Source of the DNA: Denitratisoma oestradiolicum | GTDB lineage: Bacteria; Pseudomonadota; Gammaproteobacteria; Burkholderiales; Rhodocyclaceae | Length of the DNA: 64,000 bases | Assembly (NCBI RefSeq): GCF_902813185.1 | Contig: NZ_LR778301.1 | Coordinates: 3,452,001 to 3,516,000, forward strand | Direction: 5' to 3' | Part shown: positions 42,757-55,569 of the stretch, one piece after another | Position numbering within the stretch: position 1 is the first letter of the stretch | Layout: each line of letters opens with the position of its first letter | The notes under the pieces: generated by a model | Seen by the model: the letters and a program-made list of their open reading frames with translations, nothing else | What the model was told of the DNA's origin: nothing | Database searches by the model: none | Program-made: the position numbers and the translations under genes

Positions 42757-44769
42757 ATGGCGGGACTTTCATCTCCAGGTATTGGCTCAGGACTCGACAT
42801 CAACGGCTTGATCACCAAGCTGATGGAGGTCGAGAAGGCGCCGTTGACCGCGCTGGACAAGAAGGAAACCGACTATCAGGCCAAGCTGACGGCCTACGGG
42901 ACTCTCAAGGGAGCGTTTTCGACATTTCAGACAGCCGCCAATGGGCTTTCCTCCACCAGCAAGTTCAATGCATTCAAGGCCACTGCCGCCGACACCAGCA
43001 TTCTGTCCGCCAGCACCAGCAGCATCGCAAAAACAGGCAGCTACTCCATCGAGGTCAAGGCGCTCGCTTACGCTCACAAGATCGCGTCGACCGCCTTCGA
43101 TGATCCGGCCAGCGCTGTTGGCACCGGCACCCTGACCCTGGATTTCGGCACTTACGACAGTGGCGGCAATACATTTACCGTCAATGCCGACAAGACCTCG
43201 AAATCCATCACCATCGACTCGACGAACAACTCCCTGGCCGGTATTCGCGACGCCATCAACGAAGCCGACGCCGGAGCCACGGCGAGCATCATCAACGACG
43301 GGACCGGCTATCGACTGGTCATCTCCTCTGGCGAGGGCGGGGCAGACAACTCATTGCGCATCCTGGTCAGCGGTGACAATTCCGGCTCCGACACCGATAC
43401 CACAGGCTTGTCACAACTGGCCTACAACCCGGTTGCAGCCGCGGGTAGCGGCAAAAATCTAGAAGAAAAAGTGGCCGCCCAGAACTCCGAGGTCTGGATT
43501 GATGGCATTGCCGTCATCAAAAGCTCCAATACCATCAGCGATGCAATCAGCGGCCTCACCCTGACGCTGCTCAAGGAAAGCGAAGTAGGCGTTCAGACGA
43601 CGCTGACCGTGGCCCGCGACACGACCAATGTCAAGACAGCGATCGAAGACTTCGTCAAGGCATACAACGACCTCGCGGCCACGATGAAGGAACTGGGCGG
43701 GTACGACTTCACCACGCAAAAGGGTGGACTGCTGCTGGGGGACACCACCCTGCGCGGCATGCAGGCGCAGGCTCGATCCATCTTGACGCAGAAACTGGCG
43801 TACGCCGATGGCGGCGTGAGCTCGCTTTCCGATCTGGGCATCAGTTTTCAGCGGGACGGCACCCTGGCCACCAATAGCGGCAAGCTCGACAGCGTGCTTG
43901 CCGATCCGACGAAGAACGTGGCTGGCCTGTTTGCCGTCATGGGCGTACCCAGCGATAGCCTCGTCAGCTATGCAAGTTCCACGAGCGCTACCCAGGCCGG
44001 CCGCTACGGTCTCAATATCACCCAGATTGCCACCCGCGGCACTGCCGTGGGCTCCAATGCCCTGGCTGCCAGTACCGTCATCACTGCCGGCGTCAACAAC
44101 TCCCTGACCCTGAAACTTAATGGCACGGCAGCCACCATTTCCCTGACGGCGGGCACCTATACCCGCGATGAACTGGTGGCGGCATTGCAATCAAAAATAA
44201 ACAGCGACAGCTCCTTCCAGTCGCTGGGATATACAGTCACCGCCTCGCACAATGCCGGGCTTATAACTCTGACATCCACGAAATACGGTTCGTCTTCGAG
44301 TGTCCAGATCACCACAGGCAATGCGCTTGCGACGCTGTTCGGTACAGCCACCAGCACCACCGGCGTGAATGTGGCGGGACAAATTGGAGGCGTGACGGGA
44401 ACCGGCGATGGGCAAATATTGAAGGGTGCCGGTGACGCCAGCGGTCTTCAGTTGCTGATCGAGGGAGGCAACACGGGTGCGCGGGGAACTGTGGGTTTCT
44501 CCAAGGGCTTGGCCTGGCAACTCAACCAAGCCTTGACCAGCATACTGGGAGAAGACGGTACGCTCGCCAGTCGAACCCAGGGCATAGACCGGTCCATCGA
44601 CGACATAGGGCTGCGGCGTGAAACCCTGACCAAGCGACTGGCCGCCACCGAAAAACGCTATCGTGCCCAATTCACCGCCCTGGATTCACTCGTTGCCTCG
44701 ATGCAACAAACATCCAACTACCTGACTCAACAACTGGCCAATCTGCCCAGTACATCCAATAGCAATTAA
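42757..44769 (+). CDS. fliD: Flagellar filament cap protein
   Basis: 670 residues, longer than many FliD proteins. The N-terminal FliD domain GIGSGLDINGLITKLMEVEKAPLTALDKKE (6-35) and the C-terminal coiled-coil domain (QGIDRSIDDIGLRRETLTKRLAATEKRYRAQFTALDSLVASMQ) are intact; the extra length is in the variable outer domains (about 400-560). FliD caps the filament and folds flagellin monomers at its tip. AAGGA precedes the ATG. The fliS gene starts 11 nt later. Confidence 0.96.
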   Translation: MAGLSSPGIGSGLDINGLITKLMEVEKAPLTALDKKETDYQAKLTAYGTLKGAFSTFQTAANGLSSTSKFNAFKATAADTSILSASTSSIAKTGSYSIEVKALAYAHKIASTAFDDPASAVGTGTLTLDFGTYDSGGNTFTVNADKTSKSITIDSTNNSLAGIRDAINEADAGATASIINDGTGYRLVISSGEGGADNSLRILVSGDNSGSDTDTTGLSQLAYNPVAAAGSGKNLEEKVAAQNSEVWIDGIAVIKSSNTISDAISGLTLTLLKESEVGVQTTLTVARDTTNVKTAIEDFVKAYNDLAATMKELGGYDFTTQKGGLLLGDTTLRGMQAQARSILTQKLAYADGGVSSLSDLGISFQRDGTLATNSGKLDSVLADPTKNVAGLFAVMGVPSDSLVSYASSTSATQAGRYGLNITQIATRGTAVGSNALAASTVITAGVNNSLTLKLNGTAATISLTAGTYTRDELVAALQSKINSDSSFQSLGYTVTASHNAGLITLTSTKYGSSSSVQITTGNALATLFGTATSTTGVNVAGQIGGVTGTGDGQILKGAGDASGLQLLIEGGNTGARGTVGFSKGLAWQLNQALTSILGEDGTLASRTQGIDRSIDDIGLRRETLTKRLAATEKRYRAQFTALDSLVASMQQTSNYLTQQLANLPSTSNSN

Positions 44770-44780
44770 GGAGAAATTCC

Positions 44781-45206
44781 ATGTTCGGCATGATGACCAA
44801 CCCAAGGGCAGCTTATGAGACGGTGGAGGTCAATGTCCGTGCAGAGGTAGCGGAACCGCACCAGTTGATTCTGATGCTTTATGAAGGCGCTCTTCAATCG
44901 ATTGCCAAGGCTCTGCTGCAACTGGAAAGTCATGATATGGGTGGCATGAGCCAGTCACTCAATCGTGCGATCGACATCATTGCCATGGGCCTGAAGGCCA
45001 GCCTGGATTACAAGTCCGGCGCAGACTTGGCCGAGAGTCTGTCCGCACTCTACGACTATATGTGCGAGCGGCTACAGGCAGCAAATATCAAGGGGGATCG
45101 AGCGAGCATTCAGGAAGTTGAAGCTCTATTGCGGGAACTACACAGTGCCTGGGCGGAAATAGCCAACGATCCCGCCGTAGTTTCCAAGAGCAGGAACGCG
45201 GCCTGA
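44781..45206 (+). CDS. fliS: Flagellin export chaperone
   Basis: 141 residues. The FliS pattern AYETVEVNVRAEVAEPHQLILMLYEGAL (12-39), RAIDIIAMGLKASLDYKSGADLAESLSALYDYM and a late HSAWAEI is complete. FliS binds the flagellin C-terminus in the cytosol and prevents premature polymerisation. AAGGAGA 7 nt upstream is a strong ribosome binding site. It is part of fliD-fliS-fliT. Confidence 0.96.
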   Translation: MFGMMTNPRAAYETVEVNVRAEVAEPHQLILMLYEGALQSIAKALLQLESHDMGGMSQSLNRAIDIIAMGLKASLDYKSGADLAESLSALYDYMCERLQAANIKGDRASIQEVEALLRELHSAWAEIANDPAVVSKSRNAA

Positions 45207-45214
45207 TCGTTACC

Positions 45215-45547
45215 ATGCTGGCGATGCCTACCCAGATCGAAATTTACGAAGACATGAGCACACTGTCGTCCCTGATGGTGGAGGCGGCGCGCACTCATGA
45301 CTGGGACCGCCTCGTCGGACTTGAGCGCTCGGTGTCCTCCCTGCGTGAAATCCTGATCGCGGAGGACGACAATGCATCGCTCTCGGTGGCGGAGGTCGAG
45401 CGCAAACGCTCCCTGATTCAACGCATCCTCCAGGATGATGCAGAAATCCGCCGCCACACTGAACCCTGGATGGAACATGTACGCAAGTTTTTAGGGGGCG
45501 AGACGATGCGCAAGAATGTCGAGCGAGCCTACAGCACCGGCCGCTAG
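45215..45547 (+). CDS. fliT: Flagellar protein FliT-like chaperone
   Basis: About 110 residues, helical and acidic. WDRLVGLERSVSSLRE and RKRSLIQRILQDDAEIRRHTEPWM match the FliT pattern, and the position directly after fliS is standard. FliT is the export chaperone of FliD and in some bacteria an anti-activator. The start may instead be the ATG at 45224; no strong ribosome binding site decides it. Confidence 0.82.
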   Translation: MLAMPTQIEIYEDMSTLSSLMVEAARTHDWDRLVGLERSVSSLREILIAEDDNASLSVAEVERKRSLIQRILQDDAEIRRHTEPWMEHVRKFLGGETMRKNVERAYSTGR

Positions 45548-45616
45548 CGCCTTGCGCAATGGGGGCGGAACGGCAACCAATGCCCCCCATCCATTTTCGG
45601 ACATCTTCCGTCGATC

Positions 45617-46858
45617 ATGGCCCTGATCCCCTCTGACGCCGGCATCCGCATGAGGATGCAGACCGAGGCCCAGCTTCAGCCTCTGGCGCCGATCCGGGGG
45701 GTTCCGGCCGACCTGCCCGATCTGCAACCGGGGCAGATTTTTTCGGCGCGAATCAATCATGTGCTGCCCGACAATACTTACCGCGCACTAGTGGCTGGCA
45801 AGGAATTGACCCTGGCCTTGCCCCATGGTGCCAAGGCCGGTGATACCCTGGAACTGGTTGTGGTGGACCGCTCGCCCAGAGCAGTTATCGCCCAGTTGGC
45901 CATACCGCCGGAGCTGAAACCGGGCGTCGTCTTTACTGCCCTGATTCATGAGACTCTGCCGGAAAACACCTACCGGGCGCAGGTGGGCGACAAAACGGTC
46001 ACCTTGAAACTGGATGTGCCTGCCAGGGAGGGCGAACGGCTGGAACTGACGGTCATCGACCGCTCCAGCCGCCTGGTGGAGGCTCAGGTAATGGGCCGAC
46101 CCGGTGTCGGGAACACGGCGGAGCCCTACCCCTTCACCCGCCTCTCACCCGCCGCCCAAATGATAGGAAAGTTACTGATCAGCGAAGGCCAGACACCGGA
46201 ACCCGCGCTCCTCAATGGCGGCCAGCCCATCCTGACTGCCCCGCCCCGGGACGCAGCGGAGCTGGCACCCAGACTGGCCCAAGCCGTCAATCAGAGCGGC
46301 CTGTTCTACGAGGCCCACCAAGCCCAGTGGGTGATGGGCAGGTTGCCCACCGAGACTTTGCTGAAGGAGCCCCAGGGGCAACAACAGGTGTCCGGACAGC
46401 CTGTCATGCAGAGAACAGGAGAGCCGACCTCTGTGGAGCTTCGCCCTCAACTCCCGATTACCGCCACGCCCACGATACCAGTCACAGTGGAAAAAATTCC
46501 CGACGCCCTGCTACCCCTGGTCCAGCAGCAGCTGGACGCCGCAGCGACCCAACGCCTGCTATGGCATGGTGAGGTCTGGCCGGGGCAGACCATGGAATGG
46601 GAAATACAACGCGATGCCCCTGAGCGGGAAGTCGACGATATGCCCACCAGTTGGTCTACCCGACTGGCCCTGACCACCCCCCGACTGGGGCGAACTGAAG
46701 CCAGCCTGCAACTGGGGCCAGGTGGCTTGCGTATCACCATGACTGCCGGGAATGAAACCAGCGCCGCCGACCTGCGCCAGGAGAGTGCGGCCCTAGGCGC
46801 TGCGTTGGAGGCCGCTGGCATTCCCATGCTTTCGTTTCTGGTGCGTCATGGTGAATAA
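45617..46858 (+). CDS. FliK-like flagellar hook-length-control-domain protein
   Basis: 413 residues. The N-terminal part contains two related segments, QIFSARINHVLPDNTYRALV and VVFTALIHETLPENTYRAQV, each followed by a LxLP/LxLDVP and ELVVVDR/ELTVIDR strand, suggesting a duplicated beta domain. The C-terminal 110 residues (STRLALTTPRLGRTEASLQLGPGGLRITM..., ending AGIPMLSFLVRHG) are of the FliK C-terminal type. A classical fliK lies at 62069-63355, so this is a second, divergent member, as is common downstream of fliST in betaproteobacteria. It overlaps the FlhB-like gene by 11 nt. Confidence 0.78.
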   Translation: MALIPSDAGIRMRMQTEAQLQPLAPIRGVPADLPDLQPGQIFSARINHVLPDNTYRALVAGKELTLALPHGAKAGDTLELVVVDRSPRAVIAQLAIPPELKPGVVFTALIHETLPENTYRAQVGDKTVTLKLDVPAREGERLELTVIDRSSRLVEAQVMGRPGVGNTAEPYPFTRLSPAAQMIGKLLISEGQTPEPALLNGGQPILTAPPRDAAELAPRLAQAVNQSGLFYEAHQAQWVMGRLPTETLLKEPQGQQQVSGQPVMQRTGEPTSVELRPQLPITATPTIPVTVEKIPDALLPLVQQQLDAAATQRLLWHGEVWPGQTMEWEIQRDAPEREVDDMPTSWSTRLALTTPRLGRTEASLQLGPGGLRITMTAGNETSAADLRQESAALGAALEAAGIPMLSFLVRHGE

Positions 46859-47132
46859 GCCGCCCTCCGACGAGCGGGCGCTGGCGGTGGCCCTGGCCTA
46901 CGCTCCCGGCGATGCCGCACCCAAGGTGGTGGCCAAGGGCCGGGGGCTGATCGCGGACGAAATCATTCACCGAGCCAGGGAACACGGCATCTACGTTCAT
47001 GAATCGCCGGAACTGGTGACCCTGCTGATGCAGGTAAATATGGACGACCATATCCCCCCCCAGCTCTATATCGTGGTGGCGGAACTGCTGGCTTGGCTTT
47101 ACCAGGTTGAAAGCGACAAACCAGCCCAGTAA
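46848..47132 (+). CDS. FlhB C-terminal-domain-like protein (FhlB)
   Basis: 94 residues resembling only the cytoplasmic C-terminal domain of FlhB: ALAVALAYAPGDAAPKVVAKGRGLIADEIIHRAREHGIYVHESPELVTLL corresponds to FlhB after its autocleavage point. The NPTH cleavage motif and the membrane part are absent. Such stand-alone proteins can replace the cleaved FlhB fragment in substrate-specificity switching. Its overlap with a FliK-type gene fits that function. Confidence 0.85.
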   Translation: MVNKPPSDERALAVALAYAPGDAAPKVVAKGRGLIADEIIHRAREHGIYVHESPELVTLLMQVNMDDHIPPQLYIVVAELLAWLYQVESDKPAQ

Positions 47133-47191
47133 CCGAATCTGGGGAAAATACAGCCTGTCGGTTAGAATCGGACAAGATAGTTTGGCCGCGT

Positions 47192-50026
<2,835 letters not shown>

Positions 50027-50027
<1 letters not shown>

Positions 50028-52351
50028 TGACGACCGAAACTCCCGACCTGTTCGATACCCCCCCCCCGGCGATACCCCCTACCCCGGTTTTCGACGACGG
50101 CTCCACCCTGCCCCTGGATACCTACGCCGAACAGGCCTACCTGGCCTATGCCATGAGCGTAGTGCGCTCCCGCGCCCTGCCCCAGGTGGAAGACGGCATG
50201 AAGCCGGTGCAGCGCCGCATCCTCTACGCCATGAGCGAGATGCGCCTGTCACCGACCGCCAAGCACGTGAAGTCGGCCCGAGTAGTGGGCGACGTGATCG
50301 GCAAGTATCACCCCCATGGCGATTCCAGCATCTATGACGCAATGGTGCGGGTAGCCCAGGACTTCAGCCTGCGCTACCCCCTGGTGGACGGCCAGGGCAA
50401 CTTCGGTTCCCGGGACGGCGATGGCGCAGCGGCCATGCGTTACACCGAATGCCGCCTGACTCCCATCGCCGAACTGCTGCTGGCGGAGATCGATCGGGGC
50501 ACGGTGGATTTCGTCTCCAACTACGACGGAGCCTTCCAGGAACCGTCCCTGTTACCAGCACGCCTGCCCTTCGTGCTGTTGAACGGCGCTTCCGGCATTG
50601 CCGTGGGCATGGCGACGGAGATTCCTGCCCATAATTTAAGGGAGGTGGCCGAAGCCGCCCGGCTGCTGATCAAGAAGCCCGAAGCGGTACTGGAGGAAGT
50701 GCTGGCGGTGCTTCCGGGACCGGACTTTCCCGGCGGGGGGCAATTGATTTCCTCCCCCGCCGACATCCGCGACGCCTATGCCAGCGGCCGCGGCTCCCTG
50801 CGACTGCGGGCGCGCTGGCGGATCGAGGAACTGGCCCGGAACCAGTGGCGGGTAATCGTCAATGAACTGCCCCATGGCGTATCCACCGCCCAGGTGCTAT
50901 CCGAGATCGAGACCCTGACCAATCCCCAGCCCAAGGCGGGCAAGAAGGATGTCACTCAGGAACAGAAAAACCTCAAGCAGGTGGTGCTGGGGGTGCTCGA
51001 CACCGTACGCGATGAATCCAACGAAAATGCGCCGGTGCGCATCGTGCTGGAGCCGCGTTCGTCCCGTATCTCACAAGAGGAATTCATGGCGGTACTGCTG
51101 GCCCACACCAGCCTGGAGGCCAGCACTTCCCTGAACTTCACCATGATCGGCCGCAATGGCCGGCCCCAGCAGAAGAACCTGCTCCAGATCTTGCACGAGT
51201 GGATCGACTTCCGCTTCGCCACCGTGGAACGGCGCAGCCGCCATCGGCTGGGGGAAGTGGAGCGCCGCATCCACATTCTGGAAGGCCGCATGACGGCGTT
51301 CCTGCGCATCGAGGAAGTGATCCGGGTCATCCGCGAATCCGACGAGCCCAAGGCCGAACTGATGGCCCACTTCGGGCTGAGCGAGATCCAGGCCGAGGAC
51401 ATTCTGGAAATCCGACTGCGCCAGTTGGCGCGGCTGGAAGGCATACGCATCGAGAAGGAACTGGGCGACCTGCGGGAGGAACAGGGCCGCCTGCAAACCC
51501 TGCTGGACTCCCGGCCGGAAATGACCCGCCTGATCCTGAAGGAAATCGCCGACGACGCCAAACAGTTCGGCGACCCGCGCCGCACCCTGATCGAGGCGGT
51601 GGCCTATACCGGCCCGGCAGAGGTCTCCGTGCCCGACGAACCGGTGACGGTGATCCTGTCCAAGAACGGCTGGGTGCGCAGCCGCCAAGGCCACGGCGTG
51701 GACACGGCGTCGATTTCCTACAAGACCGGGGACCATGCCTTCCTGGTCGCCGAGTCCCGCACCGTCTGGCCTCTGGTGCTGATTGACGACAACGGCCGCG
51801 CCTATAGCGTGAAGGTCTCCGACCTGCCCGGCGGTCGCGGCGACGGCGTACCCATCACAACCCTGGTGGACTTCCAGGATGGAGCCAAGATCAGCCAAGC
51901 CATCAGCGCCGATCCGGAAGGCAAGTACCTCTTCGCCGGCAGCGGCGGCTATGGTTTCGTGGCCAGACTGGGAGATCTGGTGGGGCGCAACAAAGCGGGC
52001 AAGTCCTTTCTGTCCCTGGACAAGGGAGAGCAGCCCCTCAAGCCTGCACCGGCAAATGGAGCCACCCTCTGCGCCCTCTCGGCCATCGGCCGTCTGCTGC
52101 TGTTCCCCTTGGCGGACATGCCAGAAATGAGCAAGGGCCGGGGCAACAAGATCATGGATCTGGAACCAGCCGACTCACTGCTGGCGGTCTGCGTGAATTA
52201 CGGCAACAGCCTGACCATCGAGGGCACGGGGCGGGGCGGCAAGCCGACGACGGCAGTGATTGAGGGCGGCAACCTGGAGCCCTTCCGCGGGCAGCGCGCC
52301 CGCAAAGGCCACCTGGCCCCAGTCAAGCTGAAACCCGGCGGCCTCAGTTGA
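50027..52351 (+). CDS. parC: DNA topoisomerase IV subunit A
   Basis: 774 residues. The breakage-reunion domain contains [19 protein letters not shown], the quinolone-resistance region with Ser and Asp at the usual Ser80/Glu84-type positions, and the active-site tyrosine in [12 protein letters not shown] coiled-coil tower precedes a C-terminal beta-pinwheel (about 510-770), which is shorter than in GyrA and supports ParC. Its last 8 nt overlap the convergent cyclase gene. Confidence 0.95.
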
Positions 52352-53648
52352 TGCCGGCACGCAGCAGGAAATTACCCAGATGAAAGTCACTCTTGGTGGT
52401 GTGATTGATCTGCCAATCCACCAGCAGGAGTTGGATTCGGAATAGCAGATAGAGCTGGTCCCGCTGCGCTGTGAGAATTTCCTCGCACAAGCCCTCGCAA
52501 GCGCTCTGGAAGGCACGATGCTGGCGCAGATGCTCCTCAATGAAAGGATAGCCGTAGCGCCTCATCAGGTTTTCCTCAGTATTGAAGTGGGCTTGAGAGA
52601 ACTCCGTCAGCGCATTCAGCGTTCCACCCACAGCGCCATCGCCCTGCGCCACCAGCGCCGCAATGTTGGCCGCCCGTGCCAGCAGTTCTTTGTGCTGGGC
52701 ATCGATTTCCTCGATCAATACCGAATATTCGTCTCGCCAAGTGGCGTCGGGCATCCCCCCCACGACCGAACCGTGGGCCTCACCCTGGTCCGCGGCGGCA
52801 CAACGCTTCAGATAGCTGCGCGCAGCCTTGTCGTCAGGTGCCCCGCGTAAGCATTCCTCTAGCATGGGTCGGGCCAGATCGGCCCGACCCATGTGAAAAA
52901 AAGCCACCGCTTCCTCGAAAGCCTGCTTGGTCTCCTGCTTGGCCAGCCAGAGAGGCTCCGGGTCCGCATCGAACACCTCATAGACGGACTGAGCCTGATA
53001 GCGTCCCCTTACAGACAGTCGATCAAGGAAGCGGATGGAATAGGCACCTCGGTCCTCCAGGGAGTGCAGGGTCTGGTCGCTGATGATCAGCGGTGTTCCA
53101 TAGTTCTTGGTCAGACCTTCGAGGCGGGAAGCCAGGTTCACCGCATCGCCGATCACCGTGCTGTCCATGCGGTTGGGACCGCCCACCGTACCCATCATGA
53201 CCAGACCGGTATTGAGGCCGATACCGATGCGAATCGGCGCATAACCAGCCCGGGAACGGCCCTGGTTGTAGATCACCAGACGCCGCAGCATATCGATGCC
53301 GGCCCGCACGCCATCGTCGGCAGTGCCTGGAAACAATGCCATGATGCCATCGCCGATGTACTTGTCGATGATGCCCCGATTCCGCGCCACCACGGGTTCC
53401 ATGGTGGAGAGATAGGAGTTGATGAAACGAAAGTTCTCGGCCGGCAGGATGGCCTCGGACAACAGGGTGAAATCCCGGATGTCCGAGAACAGCAAGGTCA
53501 TTTCCTTCTCGACATGATCCCCCAGTTCCACCTCGACGATGCTGGGACGCCCGAGAAGTTGCAGAAACTGCTGGGGCACGAAGCGGCCATAGGCGGCTTC
53601 GGACTCGGTCAAGGGAGTAGGGGCCTGATTCTGGCTGTCGGTGGACAT
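52344..53648 (-). CDS. Class III adenylate/guanylate cyclase with C-terminal hemerythrin domain
   Basis: 434 residues. The cyclase domain (about 45-230) has [12 protein letters not shown] with the metal-binding Asp, the [15 protein letters not shown] segment with the second Asp and the purine-contacting Lys, and [17 protein letters not shown] linker (about 230-295) leads to a bacteriohemerythrin domain (about 300-430). Its complete ligand set is AQHKE, HFNTEE (His-x3-Glu), HLRQH (His-x3-His) and HTTKSD (His-x4-Asp). Binding of oxygen or a redox change at the di-iron site could control cAMP or cGMP synthesis. No membrane segment is visible. On the minus strand TATACT ends 7 nt before the ATG, so the transcript may be nearly leaderless. 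Confidence 0.9.
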   Translation of the reverse strand: MSTDSQNQAPTPLTESEAAYGRFVPQQFLQLLGRPSIVEVELGDHVEKEMTLLFSDIRDFTLLSEAILPAENFRFINSYLSTMEPVVARNRGIIDKYIGDGIMALFPGTADDGVRAGIDMLRRLVIYNQGRSRAGYAPIRIGIGLNTGLVMMGTVGGPNRMDSTVIGDAVNLASRLEGLTKNYGTPLIISDQTLHSLEDRGAYSIRFLDRLSVRGRYQAQSVYEVFDADPEPLWLAKQETKQAFEEAVAFFHMGRADLARPMLEECLRGAPDDKAARSYLKRCAAADQGEAHGSVVGGMPDATWRDEYSVLIEEIDAQHKELLARAANIAALVAQGDGAVGGTLNALTEFSQAHFNTEENLMRRYGYPFIEEHLRQHRAFQSACEGLCEEILTAQRDQLYLLFRIQLLLVDWQINHTTKSDFHLGNFLLRAGIN

Positions 53649-53666
53649 GGGGCCAGTATAAACGCA

Positions 53667-53688
53667 AAGCCCCGGCTAACCGGGGCTT
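53667..53688 (-). terminator. Terminator-like hairpin after fliE
   Basis: AAGCCCCGG, loop CTAA, CCGGGGCTT: a perfect 9-bp stem 34 nt beyond the fliE stop. On the minus strand it is followed by TTGCGTTTATA, an interrupted T-rich stretch, so termination is likely but not certain. Confidence 0.65.
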
Positions 53689-53721
53689 GGGAAAAACGGC
53701 AACACAGGGGAAAGCTGATGC

Positions 53722-54048
53722 CTAAACCTGCATGTTCATGATGTCATGGTAGGCGGAGACCAGCTTGTTGCGCACCTGAACCATCTGCTGGAAGGACAGG
53801 TTGGCCTTTTGCAGATTGACCATGACATCCTGAAGATTCACGTTGTTCTGTCCGCTGGCGAAGTCCTCGGTCATTGTCTTGGCACTTTGCTGGGCTTGAT
53901 TGACCTGCTCCAGGGCACCCTTGAGCACCTGGGCAAAATCGGGCCCGCCCGCCTCCTGGACGGCGCCCGCCGGCTTGCTCTGGGTCAGGGCGGATGCCGC
54001 CCTCAGTTCGGCGAGCATGGCGTCAATATTGCGCGTGTCAATGGACAT
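53722..54048 (-). CDS. fliE: Flagellar hook-basal body complex protein
   Basis: 108 residues. The C-terminal two thirds (DFAQVLKGALEQVNQAQQSA, QDVMVNLQKANLSFQQMVQVRNKLVSAYHDIMNMQV) are typical FliE, the adapter between the MS ring and the proximal rod. The start at 54048 gives the usual length; no strong ribosome binding site is visible. It is separated from fliF by the flrBC genes and is driven by its own sigma54 promoter. Confidence 0.95.
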   Translation of the reverse strand: MSIDTRNIDAMLAELRAASALTQSKPAGAVQEAGGPDFAQVLKGALEQVNQAQQSAKTMTEDFASGQNNVNLQDVMVNLQKANLSFQQMVQVRNKLVSAYHDIMNMQV

Positions 54049-54096
54049 GTCGTGATGGTCGTGCCGGCAAGTCGTGGTAATGGTCCCGATTCTATG

Positions 54097-54112
54097 AGCA
54101 AACGACGTGCCC
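54097..54112 (-). promoter_or_regulatory. Sigma54 promoter of fliE
   Basis: Read on the minus strand, GGGCACG-TCGT-TTGCT matches TGGCACG-N4-TTGCW at every consensus position except the first. It begins 2 nt after the end of flrC and leaves an untranslated leader of roughly 40 nt before fliE. Confidence 0.85.
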
Positions 54113-54113
54113 G

Positions 54114-55475
54114 TCATTCATTTTCAAGAAACCCTTCCTCACGATACTGGGCCAGTTTGTAGCGCAAGGTCCGTTCGGATATCCCTAGCAACTCCACCGC
54201 TTTCTTGCGGGACCCTCCCACCTTGGACAGGGTCTCCAAGATGTGCTGGCGTTCCAAGTCCTTCATATTGGAAGAAGAAATTTCCCCTGGCGATGGCGGT
54301 GGTGCGGCGACAGCGACGAATGGAACAGTTTCCATAAGAGCAAAGGTCGATGGCGAGGCGCCTCCCATCAGGAACAGATGATCGGCCCCGATCACATCGC
54401 CAGGAGCCAGAATCAGTGCCCGCTGAATAACATTTTCCAGTTCCCGCACATTGCCGGGCCAGCCATGGGCGGCAAGTTTTGCCGCTGCATCCATACTCAG
54501 GGCGGCCCGCCGCCCGCTGCGAACACCTTGGAGGGACAGAAAATGACGTGCCAGGGGAACGATATCTCCCGGCCGTTCCCGCAAGGCCGGGATGTGCAGC
54601 GGAAAGACATTCAGCCGGTAATACAGGTCCTCTCGAAAACGCCCCTGGCGCACCTCTTCCGCCATGTCCCGGTTGGAAGTGGCCAGCACCCGGATATCGA
54701 CGGGAATCGGCTTGCGACCACCGACCCGCTCCACCTCCCGTTCCTGAAGGACGCGCAGCAGCTTGGCCTGGAGGGCCAGGGGCATTTCGGAAATCTCGTC
54801 CAGCAACAGAGTGCCGCCATCGGCCTGCTCGAACTTTCCCGACTGGGCGGCCTGGGCGCCTGTGAAGGCGCCCTTGTCATGGCCGAACAAGGTGGCTTCC
54901 AGCAGATTGTCGGGAATCGCCGCGCAGTTGATGGCGACGAAAGCGCCCCGGACTCGCGTCGACTGGTCGTGAATATAGCGGGCAAAGACCTCCTTGCCGG
55001 TCCCCGACTCGCCCGACAACATCACGGTGGCGTCGGTTCGGGCAACCCGTGCGGCCAGCAGCAGGATTTCACGGGTCTTGGCATCCTCGGCCACCACGCC
55101 TTCAGCCACCGGCGCAATGGCATAGCGCTCGATCTGGGCCAGCAGGTCCCGAGGCTCGAAGGGCTTGAGCATGAAATCGCAAGCGCCGCCCCGCATGGCT
55201 GCCACTGCCTTGTCCACGTCACCGAAAGCCGTCATCAGCATGACCGGCAGCGAAGGCCGGCGGCGGCGAATTTCCCCCAGCAGTTGCAGTCCGTCCATGG
55301 GCGCCATGCGCAGGTCGGTTACCACCATGTGAAAGTCATGGGTCTCGATCAGGGCCAGGGCCTGGTGCCCTCCCGCCGCCCCGGCGACCCCGTGGCCCGC
55401 CGCCTCCAGGGTGATGGAAAGGGCATCGCGCAGGGCATCATCGTCTTCGACGACCAGGATATTGAGCGTATTCAT
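54114..55475 (-). CDS. flrC: Sigma54-dependent response regulator, FlrC/FleR type
   Basis: 453 residues. The receiver domain (1-120) has the phosphoacceptor Asp in VVTDLRMAPMDG. The AAA+ domain (about 140-370) has Walker A GESGTGKE, the sigma54-contact loop GAFTGA and Walker B LLLDEISEMP. A Fis-type helix-turn-helix at the C-terminus includes KVGGSRKKAVELLGISERTLRYKL. FlrC/FleR activates class III flagellar operons; targets visible here are the sigma54 promoters of fliE, fliC2 and possibly fliF. It follows its kinase gene by 94 nt. Confidence 0.94.
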   Translation of the reverse strand: MNTLNILVVEDDDALRDALSITLEAAGHGVAGAAGGHQALALIETHDFHMVVTDLRMAPMDGLQLLGEIRRRRPSLPVMLMTAFGDVDKAVAAMRGGACDFMLKPFEPRDLLAQIERYAIAPVAEGVVAEDAKTREILLLAARVARTDATVMLSGESGTGKEVFARYIHDQSTRVRGAFVAINCAAIPDNLLEATLFGHDKGAFTGAQAAQSGKFEQADGGTLLLDEISEMPLALQAKLLRVLQEREVERVGGRKPIPVDIRVLATSNRDMAEEVRQGRFREDLYYRLNVFPLHIPALRERPGDIVPLARHFLSLQGVRSGRRAALSMDAAAKLAAHGWPGNVRELENVIQRALILAPGDVIGADHLFLMGGASPSTFALMETVPFVAVAAPPPSPGEISSSNMKDLERQHILETLSKVGGSRKKAVELLGISERTLRYKLAQYREEGFLENE

Positions 55476-55569
55476 GGGAACGATTGAACCATAAGGCGGC
55501 CCCGGATGACAGGACGAGAAGGGCTGAAAATACCCGGTGTTGCAGGATGAGGGATGAAGCGTTCAACCC

